Origin: Anaerolineales bacterium UBA3071
GTDB lineage: Bacteria > Chloroflexota > Anaerolineae > UBA3071
Assembly (NCBI GenBank): GCA_002366755.1
Contig: DFBV01000061.1
Location: forward strand, 1 to 5,008
Direction of reading: 5' to 3'
Length of the DNA stretch: 5,008 nucleotides
Of this stretch, positions 1 to 4,199 are shown piece after piece. The position numbers were made by a program, and so were the translations under genes. Each line of letters opens with the position of its first letter. Position 1 is the stretch's first letter. Below the pieces are notes generated by a model. That model saw nothing but the letters and a program-made list of their open reading frames with translations, did no database searches and was not told the DNA's origin.

Positions 1-221
1 CCTTTGTGCTCCGGGGATGCTTTGTGTAAGCGAATGAAGTGTTTGCGATTGATAGTCAGTACGGCTCTGTTGTCTGCACCGGCAGACGACAGTATTGCTT
101 CATCTGCAAATCCTTGTTCCGCCTTGCCTGTCTCCTGAATTGTCAGTACATCGTGCCCCAATCGTCTGAGTTCCTCAACAACGGGTAAAGGGAAGTTCTC
201 ATTTGAGTATAGGCGAGCCAT
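1..221 (-). CDS. DUF5615 PIN-like toxin, C-terminus cut by window edge
   Basis: The first 73 residues are visible, reading from an ATG at 219-221 off the left edge. They begin MARLYSNENFPLPVVEEL and continue with LGHDVLTIQE, FADEAIL and AVLTINRKHFIRLH. This is the layout of DUF5615 PIN-like proteins: a short strand ending in a D/N-E-N motif, a helix, LGHDVLT, a mid-protein DE pair, then LTxNRxxFIxLH. Members are predicted VapC-like RNases of toxin-antitoxin pairs and are usually around 110-120 residues, so roughly a third is missing. The gene starts 2 nt after the stop of the DUF433 gene with only a weak purine-rich site (GAGACGG), which points to translational coupling. The usual first acidic residue (DEN) is Asn here (N7-E8-N9); I do not know whether this affects activity. 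The family call is firm; the nuclease role is inferred from family and context. Confidence 0.85.
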   Translation of the reverse strand, partial: MARLYSNENFPLPVVEELRRLGHDVLTIQETGKAEQGFADEAILSSAGADNRAVLTINRKHFIRLHKASPEHK

Positions 222-223
222 GT

Positions 224-553
224 TTATGCCGTCTCATTCTCAATGATTTGTTGCTCGATTTCGCTCCGATGTGAGCGGTAATAGGCCCAAGCGTTGGTCA
301 AGTCCTCTGCACGCAAAGTTGGATAACTTAGGAGCAAGTCTGCTTCGCTGGCTCCGAGTTTCCTGAATTGCACTAATACCCATACTGGAATACGGGTGCG
401 TACAATGCGTGGTTCACCACCACATACTCCGGGTGTACTCTCGATCCCAGGAAAGGCATTGCCAAGATCACGAACAATCCACTGAAGCAATTGCGCTTTC
501 TCTGCACGTGTCATTGTAGAGAGCAATTCCTCTACTGTTTGCATTGTCATCAT
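224..553 (-). CDS. DUF433 domain protein, probable antitoxin of the DUF5615 toxin
   Basis: The 109-residue protein has two parts. Residues 5-35 are a small helical segment (TVEELLSTMTRAEKAQLLQW). Residues 38-95 are a DUF433 domain with the signature PGVCGG (41-46), PRI, TRIPVWVL (53-60), then a helical stretch with LLSYPTLRAEDLTNAWAYY. DUF433 proteins have a winged-helix-like fold and are commonly encoded directly upstream of DUF5615 PIN-like toxins, where they are thought to act as antitoxins and autoregulators. That is exactly the arrangement here, with a 2-nt gap to the next gene. The start is ambiguous: ATGs lie at codons 1, 2 and 4 (MMTM). The only Shine-Dalgarno-like element, GGTGA (rc of 557-561), is 3 nt before codon 1 but 6 nt before codon 2 and 12 before codon 4, so codon 2 (base 550) may be the real start. 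A promoter-like site in the repeat at 673-701 would give a leader of about 110 nt. Confidence 0.85.
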   Translation of the reverse strand: MMTMQTVEELLSTMTRAEKAQLLQWIVRDLGNAFPGIESTPGVCGGEPRIVRTRIPVWVLVQFRKLGASEADLLLSYPTLRAEDLTNAWAYYRSHRSEIEQQIIENETA

Positions 554-560
554 GTATCAC

Positions 561-572
561 CGATTCGAATCG
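561..572. promoter_or_regulatory. 12-bp perfect palindrome before the DUF433 start
   Basis: CGATTCGAATCG is a perfect inverted repeat lying directly upstream of the GGTGA ribosome-binding site of the DUF433 gene. It is a possible operator for the DUF433 protein or a partner repressor, since antitoxins usually bind palindromes near their own start. A 12-bp palindrome can occur by chance, so this is only a candidate. Confidence 0.3.
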
Positions 573-672
573 AACTTGAACATAACCGGATGCAGACAGA
601 CGGTCGGGCAACTCAGCGGAATGATCTGCTGGAAGCTTGACCACAGTGACGTAAGCGATACGCTCCAGCTAC

Positions 673-701
673 AGTATACCACAACTTCGTCGGTGAAACA
701 A
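673..701 (-). promoter_or_regulatory. Extended -10 sigma-70-like promoter inside repeat copy A
   Basis: On the minus strand, TTGTTT (696-701) and TATACT (673-678) are separated by exactly 17 bp. TGG immediately precedes TATACT, giving an extended -10 (TGn). The expected start point is near base 666, so transcription would run into the DUF433/DUF5615 operon. The -35 matches the consensus at 3 of 6 positions and the -10 at 5 of 6. Conservation in copy B supports function but could also be simple sequence homology. Confidence 0.55.
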
Positions 702-708
702 ACCTCGT

Positions 709-745
709 CCAGGTGCAACGCACTTGGAAAGTGCGTTGCACCTGG
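709..745. repeat. Perfect 17-bp stem hairpin, copy A
   Basis: CCAGGTGCAACGCACTT and its exact reverse complement flank the 3-base loop GGA, giving a 37-base perfect inverted repeat. On the minus strand it lies between the BrnA-like stop (767) and the next promoter (-35 at 696-701), so it could end the upstream transcript. There is no immediate U-tract, although TTTGTTT follows after several bases, so it is not a textbook terminator. An equivalent hairpin occurs at 1519-1553. Confidence 0.9.
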
Positions 746-766
746 TATCGCTCCACCAGGCAGCGG

Positions 767-1015
767 TTATGCCTCCACCAATGTCTCCTGCCTTTGCGGA
801 ATCTCGGCCATCTGCAACACTAACCGCAAGGCCGCATTGACTGCTCCATCACTCGGAAATGCTTGGGCAACATCAGGATCCAATACAACAAGATTCTTGC
901 CCACCCTGCGCTCCGGAGCATAGCGACCTTTTGGCATGATTGGCAATTGAGACAGGTCATATTCCTCGTGCAAATCGTAATCGTTATAGTCCGTCTTCAT
1001 AGAACTCTCGCTCAT
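767..1015 (-). CDS. brnA: BrnA-like antitoxin
   Basis: This 82-residue protein follows and overlaps the BrnT gene, the standard brnT-brnA order. Its N-terminal third is acidic and tyrosine-rich (KTDYNDYDLHEEYDLSQLP) and leads into KGRYAPERRVGKN. Residues 41-71 form a likely ribbon-helix-helix module: a strand (NLVVLDPDVA) followed by a helix with VNAALRLVLQMA. BrnA antitoxins bind BrnT and repress their own operon through such a domain; the role here is inferred from that fold and the partner. The ATG at 1013-1015 has AAAGG about 9 nt upstream and gives a 32-nt overlap with brnT. The ATG at 998-1000 (MKTDY) would shorten the overlap to 17 nt and is also possible. A longer in-frame start at 1057 lies too deep in the conserved end of brnT. 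The sequence is divergent from classical BrnA, so the name rests partly on context. Confidence 0.75.
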   Translation of the reverse strand: MSESSMKTDYNDYDLHEEYDLSQLPIMPKGRYAPERRVGKNLVVLDPDVAQAFPSDGAVNAALRLVLQMAEIPQRQETLVEA

Positions 1016-1265
1016 TATTCGTGGCCTTTCGTGCGCTGATGATGCGTATCTGCCCAACCCAATCTGTATGGGCTACCAGGAGCAATCGGTTACGGTTGGA
1101 TAGGCCGATGGTGATATACCGGTCTTCGTCAGTCGAATGTTCCTCGTCAAGGAATGTAATAAACCAGAGATCGTCAAAGATGGTACTGGCTTCACTGAAG
1201 CTTACGCGGTGCTTCTTGAGGTTTGATGCCGCTTTGCGCTCGTCCCATTCAAATTTCAGATTCAT
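984..1265 (-). CDS. brnT: BrnT family ribonuclease toxin
   Basis: The 93-residue protein is full length for BrnT (about 90 residues) and carries the family pattern in order: FEWDERKAASNLKKH (5-19), VSFSEA (21-26), a DD pair, EEHSTDEDRY (41-50), ITIG (51-54), LLLVAHT (61-67), RIISARKAT (74-82) and ERxFYEDGL at the end. BrnT proteins have a RelE-like fold and inhibit translation by cleaving RNA; BrnA neutralises them. The start at 1263-1265 fits the family N-terminus, although its Shine-Dalgarno site is weak. The stop lies inside the BrnA-like reading frame, so the two genes are probably translationally coupled. The likely promoter is in repeat copy B (1471-1499), about 200 nt upstream, leaving a long leader that contains two palindromes. 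Confidence 0.92.
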   Translation of the reverse strand: MNLKFEWDERKAASNLKKHRVSFSEASTIFDDLWFITFLDEEHSTDEDRYITIGLSNRNRLLLVAHTDWVGQIRIISARKATNNEREFYEDGL

Positions 1266-1348
1266 TGCCGTCTGCTCAGTATCCGAGGTTTTGGGTGACT
1301 GTTTAGCGGCGAGGGCTGCCCAACAGATACTTCTACAGAGATTCTCCG

Positions 1349-1365
1349 CACATCAGGCTGATGTG
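1349..1365. promoter_or_regulatory. 17-bp palindrome upstream of brnT, candidate operator
   Basis: CACATCAG G CTGATGTG is a perfect 8-bp inverted repeat around one central base, 84 bp before the brnT start. If transcription begins at the copy B promoter near 1464, it lies inside the leader. It could be a binding site for BrnA or another regulator. It is not shared with copy A, so it is specific to the brnTA leader. Confidence 0.35.
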
Positions 1366-1394
1366 AGCAAACATACAACTCTTTCCCGCATAAC

Positions 1395-1408
1395 ATCCCG
1401 TTCGGGAT
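1395..1408. repeat. Short inverted repeat in the brnTA leader
   Basis: ATCCCG and CGGGAT are separated by TT, forming a 6-bp inverted repeat at the left fringe of repeat copy B. It has no exact counterpart in copy A, where the similar segment reads CGGTCGGG. A role as operator or RNA hairpin is possible but unsupported. Confidence 0.25.
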
Positions 1409-1470
1409 ACAACGCGGAATGATCTACTGGAAGCTTGACCACAGTGACGCAAGCGATATACTCCAACTAC

Positions 1471-1499
1471 AGTATACCACAACTCCGTCGGTGAAACAA
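1471..1499 (-). promoter_or_regulatory. Extended -10 sigma-70-like promoter inside repeat copy B
   Basis: On the minus strand, TTGTTT (1494-1499), a 17-bp spacer and TATACT (1471-1476) with TGG just before it repeat the copy A arrangement exactly. The predicted start point is near 1464 and transcription would read into brnT and the BrnA-like gene. None of the six mismatches between the repeat copies falls in the -35, the -10 or the TG; one falls in the spacer. Confidence 0.55.
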
Positions 1500-1518
1500 A
1501 CCTCGGGAGGCGACACTT

Positions 1519-1553
1519 CAGGTGCAACCCACTTCCCAAGTGCGTTGCACCTG
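1519..1553. repeat. 16-bp stem hairpin with one mismatch, copy B
   Basis: CAGGTGCAACCCACTT pairs with AAGTGCGTTGCACCTG across the loop CCC, with a single C-C mismatch. The right arm is identical to that of the copy A hairpin, while the left arm has one change and the loop differs (CCC against GGA). It lies between two divergent promoters, so it may be a transcriptional insulator or simply part of the mobile repeat. Confidence 0.85.
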
Positions 1554-1592
1554 GTTGCATCTGGGTGACTTCGCGAAAGCGGCCGGTCGCTT

Positions 1593-1621
1593 TTGACAGG
1601 GCGTCGAATTCGTGGTAATAT
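1593..1621 (+). promoter_or_regulatory. Strong sigma-70 promoter of the TetR-SDR operon
   Basis: A consensus -35 TTGACA (1593-1598) and TAATAT (1616-1621) are 17 bp apart, with TGG before the -10 as an extended element. The predicted start point is about 1628, inside the palindromic operator at 1625-1638. This gives a leader of about 34 nt to the ATG at 1662. Confidence 0.75.
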
Positions 1622-1624
1622 CAG

Positions 1625-1638
1625 ACCGACCGGTCGGT
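1625..1638. promoter_or_regulatory. TetR-type palindromic operator over the start point
   Basis: ACCGACCGGTCGGT is a perfect 14-bp palindrome immediately downstream of the -10 element. Palindromes of this ACCGACCGGTCGGT type are typical of operators in front of TetR-family genes. Its position would block RNA polymerase, so the repressor encoded 24 bp downstream probably controls its own operon, released by an unknown ligand. Confidence 0.8.
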
Positions 1639-1661
1639 ATCTGTGTTTCACGGAGGCAATA

Positions 1662-2261
1662 ATGAGCGCACAGCGACGAGGAGAGGAAACACGGGAGCGC
1701 ATCCTGGAGGCCGCGCAGGAGTGCTTCGCCCGCCATGGCTATGACGCCAGCGGCGTGGCGGAGATCTGCCGCCGCGCCGGCGTGACCAAGGGCGGTTTCT
1801 ACTACCACTTTCCCAGCAAGCAGGCCCTTTTCATGGAACTGCTGGAACGCTGGCTGGCGGTGCTAGATGTGCAACTGGAAGCGGCCCGCGACGAGGCGGT
1901 GACTGTCCCGGAAGCGCTTGTGCGCATGGTCGGAACGGCAGGGCAGGTCTTTGAGGCTGCCAGCGGACAGCTCACCATGTTCCTGGAATTCTGGAACAGA
2001 GCCGCACGCGACCCGGCGATCTGGCAGGCGACCATCGCCCCCTACCGGCGCTATCGGGCCTTCTTCGCTCGCATGATCGAGGCAGGCATCGCTGAGGGGT
2101 CGCTGCGCCCCGTTGACCCTGAGATGGTGGCTCATCTTTTCGTCTCTGTGGCCGTGGGCCTGGTGCTGCAGGGACTGCTCGATCCCCACGGAGCCGACTG
2201 GGGAAAGGTAGCACAGGAGAGCATAAGCATGCTATTGGAGAATCTGGAAAGGGAGCAGTAA
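1662..2261 (+). CDS. TetR/AcrR family transcriptional repressor
   Basis: The 199-residue protein is of normal TetR length. Residues 10-55 are the DNA-binding domain: TRERILEAAQECFARHGY, then the helix-turn-helix GVAEICRRAGVTKGGFYYHF (31-50) and the following KQALF. The rest is the all-helical ligand-binding and dimerisation domain, including a stretch rich in Trp, Phe and Tyr around 107-135 that may line the effector pocket. The start at 1662 is chosen because GGAGG (1652-1656) lies 5 nt before it and the promoter and operator lie just upstream; an earlier in-frame ATG at 1593 sits in the -35 box. The SDR fusion gene follows after 8 nt, so the two are co-transcribed. By position, the regulator probably represses itself and the SDR enzyme in the absence of a small, perhaps hydrophobic, ligand. 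The ligand cannot be inferred. Confidence 0.93.
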   Translation: MSAQRRGEETRERILEAAQECFARHGYDASGVAEICRRAGVTKGGFYYHFPSKQALFMELLERWLAVLDVQLEAARDEAVTVPEALVRMVGTAGQVFEAASGQLTMFLEFWNRAARDPAIWQATIAPYRRYRAFFARMIEAGIAEGSLRPVDPEMVAHLFVSVAVGLVLQGLLDPHGADWGKVAQESISMLLENLEREQ

Positions 2262-2269
2262 AAAACGAA

Positions 2270-4060
2270 ATGAAAGTGTTGCTAACAGGTGCTTTCGGAA
2301 ATATCGGAAGAAGCGCGGTGGAGGAACTGGTCAAGCAAGGCCACACCGTGCGTTGTTTTGACCTCAAGACGCGGGCCAACGAAAGGGCGGCTCGGAGATA
2401 CAGAGGTCAGATCGAGGTAGTGTGGGGGGATTTGCGTCGCCCGGAAGACGTTGCCGCTGCGGTGCGCGACCAGGAGGTCGTGGTGCACCTGGCGTTTATC
2501 ATCCCCAAGCTGTCGGCCACTGGCGTTGAGTCTGAGGATCGCCCCGACTGGGCCAGGGAGATCAATGTAGGAGGGACGCGAAATCTCCTCCAGGCGATGA
2601 AAGATCTTCCCCGGCCACCCAGGATCATCTTCACCTCATCCTGTCACGTCTACGGAAGGACGCAGGATCAGCCGCCGCCCCGGACGGTTGCGGATCCCGT
2701 CCAACCCGTTGAGCACTACACCTGTCACAAGATCGCCTGCGAGCGGATGGTCAGGGATTCTGGCCTGGAGTGGGCCATCTTCAGGTTGGCGGCCACGCTG
2801 CCTTTGGCGATGAAGTTGGACTCAGGGATGTTCGACGTGCCCCTGGACAACCGCATGGAGTTCGTGCACACGCGGGACGTGGGGTTGGCAATTGCCAATG
2901 GTGTCAGCAGCGAGGAGATATGGGGAAAGATCCTGTTGATCGGAGGTGGCCCCCGCTGCCAGCACAGCTATCGTGAGATTGCCGGGCAGGTACTGGAGGC
3001 GCTGGGTGTAGGCACGCTGCCGGAGGAGGCTTACGGTTCGATACCTTTCTGTGTGGATTGGCTGGACACCGCCGAGAGCCAAAGGCTTCTCAACTATCAG
3101 CGACGTGATCTGGGCGACTATGTTCAGGAGATGCTCGCCCTGATGGGCTACCGGCGGCATCTGATACGGCTGTTCCGCCCGCTGGTGCGGCGTTGGCTTC
3201 TGGAGAAATCCTCTTACCTGAAGGAGGCCAGAAAGGCGAGGGCGGACTGGCGAGGGAAAGTGGCGATCATCTCCGGTGCATCAGGCGGCATAGGCGCGGC
3301 AACGGCCGAGAAACTGGCTCAGGAGGGGCTCAAGGTCGTGCTGGTGGCCAGGCGAAAGGATCGTCTGGAGGATCTGGCGGTTCGGATACGGAAGGCTGGC
3401 GGAGAGGCGCTGGTGATCGCCGCTGATCTCACAGACGAGCAGGATCGCTTGCGCGTCGTCGAGGAAGTCCGCACTGTCTATGGCACAGCAGACGTGCTCA
3501 TCAACAGCGCTGGTATTGGCTGGTACGGATTTGGCGCTGAAATGCCGTGGACGCTCGCCCTGCAGATGATGCGGATCAATATGGCCGCCGTCGTTCATCT
3601 GACGCTGCTGTTTCTGCAGGACGTGAAAGAGCGCAACAGTGGTCACATCATCAATGTTGGATCCATTGCTGGCAGTTTGCCGAGCCAGGGCGTCGCAGTC
3701 TACAGTGCGACCAAGTCTTTCATGGATACCTTCACCACGTCTCTCTACCGCGAGTTGCGAGGCAGCAATGTTCATGTGAGTGTGGTCAAGCCGGGTCCAG
3801 TGTCAACGGAGTTCTACGATGTCGCTTCAAGCCTGTCTGCTGGCCTGCGCATGCCCGCCGAGAAGTTTGCTGTGAAGCCGGAAGCAGTAGCCAACCGGAT
3901 CTGGACCTTGCTCAGAAAACCCGTCAGGATCGTTTACGTGCCCCGCTTGCTTGGGCTCGTTCCTTGGGTTGAGTTGTATCTCGGCTGGCTCATGGACCTG
4001 TTGGGGCCGCTATTGCTTCGACGACAGTTGAAGCCCGCCCGTAGCTCCGTTGAGGTCTAG
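2270..4060 (+). CDS. Double SDR fusion: extended epimerase-type plus classical short-chain dehydrogenase
   Basis: One 596-residue frame encodes two Rossmann oxidoreductases. Domain 1 (about 1-290) is an extended SDR: TGAFGNIG (6-13) binds the cofactor, D31 follows the second strand, HLA is at 73-75, TSS at 122-124, and the catalytic pair is Y150/K154 (YTCHK). It resembles NAD-dependent epimerase/dehydratase and 3-beta-HSD-like proteins. A basic linker (about 293-327, rich in Arg and Lys) leads to domain 2 (328 to about 555), a classical SDR with SGASGGIG (335-342), ARR (360-362), which favours NADP(H), NSAG (412-415), N437, S465 and Y478/K482 (YSATK), then PGPV (508-511). The C-terminal 555-583 is strongly hydrophobic and may contact the membrane. 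All catalytic residues appear present in both halves, so both may be active. The gene follows the TetR gene by 8 nt; GGGAG (2251-2255) is rather far (14 nt) from the ATG. The substrate is unknown; lipid- or steroid-like compounds are a guess. Confidence 0.9.
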   Translation: MKVLLTGAFGNIGRSAVEELVKQGHTVRCFDLKTRANERAARRYRGQIEVVWGDLRRPEDVAAAVRDQEVVVHLAFIIPKLSATGVESEDRPDWAREINVGGTRNLLQAMKDLPRPPRIIFTSSCHVYGRTQDQPPPRTVADPVQPVEHYTCHKIACERMVRDSGLEWAIFRLAATLPLAMKLDSGMFDVPLDNRMEFVHTRDVGLAIANGVSSEEIWGKILLIGGGPRCQHSYREIAGQVLEALGVGTLPEEAYGSIPFCVDWLDTAESQRLLNYQRRDLGDYVQEMLALMGYRRHLIRLFRPLVRRWLLEKSSYLKEARKARADWRGKVAIISGASGGIGAATAEKLAQEGLKVVLVARRKDRLEDLAVRIRKAGGEALVIAADLTDEQDRLRVVEEVRTVYGTADVLINSAGIGWYGFGAEMPWTLALQMMRINMAAVVHLTLLFLQDVKERNSGHIINVGSIAGSLPSQGVAVYSATKSFMDTFTTSLYRELRGSNVHVSVVKPGPVSTEFYDVASSLSAGLRMPAEKFAVKPEAVANRIWTLLRKPVRIVYVPRLLGLVPWVELYLGWLMDLLGPLLLRRQLKPARSSVEV

Positions 4061-4136
4061 TGCTGTTCAAGCATTGGGCTGCCAAGCTGCGAAGGAGGGC
4101 GGGGCTGTTCGACAAACCCTGAATTCGTTGTCATAG

Positions 4137-4165
4137 TTGTCAAACACAGCCATGCAGGGTATAAT
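4137..4165 (+). promoter_or_regulatory. Sigma-70 promoter of the glycosyltransferase gene
   Basis: TTGTCA (4137-4142) and a perfect TATAAT (4160-4165) are 17 bp apart. The expected start point is near 4172, giving a leader of about 28 nt. A second TTGTCA occurs at 4128-4133, nine bases upstream, but at 26 bp from the -10 it is not usable as the -35. The promoter shows that the glycosyltransferase is probably not dependent on the TetR-SDR operon. Confidence 0.75.
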
Positions 4166-4199
4166 GGCCTCGCAGCCAAAGTGATGCGGGGCCATTCCC

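Larger units (their letters stand above)
616..745 (-). repeat. Dispersed intergenic repeat, copy A (promoter-like core plus hairpin)
   Basis: Bases 616-707 align without gaps to 1414-1505, with 6 mismatches in 92 positions by eye (about 93% identity). After this core, copy A has 2 bases and then the hairpin at 709-745; copy B has 13 bases before an equivalent hairpin. Weaker similarity continues leftward to about 601 (14 of 20 bases match), and CATAAC occurs near both left ends (581-586 and 1389-1394). Both copies have the same orientation, and each lies upstream of a minus-strand toxin-antitoxin operon. The unit explains most of the 554-766 gap. It could be a non-autonomous dispersed element (MITE- or REP-like) or a duplicated promoter segment. 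No flanking target-site duplication is obvious. Confidence 0.85.
1414..1553 (-). repeat. Dispersed intergenic repeat, copy B
   Basis: Bases 1414-1505 match copy A (616-707) at about 86 of 92 positions. The 13 bases GGAGGCGACACTT then precede the hairpin at 1519-1553, against 2 bases in copy A. The unit sits between the leftward brnTA operon and the rightward TetR operon, with its promoter-like sequence facing brnT. Together with the promoter and operator at 1593-1638, it explains most of the 1266-1661 non-coding stretch. Reading frames that cross it are not credible genes. Confidence 0.85.

Noticed and set aside
709..745. Integron attC site between toxin-antitoxin cassettes
   Set aside because: The arms lack the RYYYAAC/GTTRRRY core pair, the hairpin is near-perfect instead of showing the attC extrahelical bases, and no integrase is present.
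552..923. Plus-strand open frame of 123 codons across the intergenic repeat and the BrnA-like gene
   Set aside because: It crosses the hairpin repeat and runs antisense to the BrnA-like gene, and its protein shows no recognisable domain.
581..1553. CRISPR array
   Set aside because: There are only two copies, 798 bp apart and enclosing genes, with no regular short spacers.
1593..1661. N-terminal extension of the TetR protein from an ATG at 1593
   Set aside because: That ATG lies in the -35 region, upstream of the predicted transcript start, and the extension has no family similarity. GGAGG supports the ATG at 1662.
1333..1808. Minus-strand open frames (1333-1560, 1424-1702, 1518-1808) over repeat copy B and the TetR promoter
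   Set aside because: They read through the hairpin, the promoter and operator and the start of the TetR gene. Similar peptide text arises from both repeat copies, which reflects the DNA repeat rather than a gene.
4070..4088. Possible terminator after the SDR gene (AGC-A-TTGG / CCAA-GCT hairpin)
   Set aside because: It has a 7-bp stem with a bulge and no following T-tract, so it is too weak to call.
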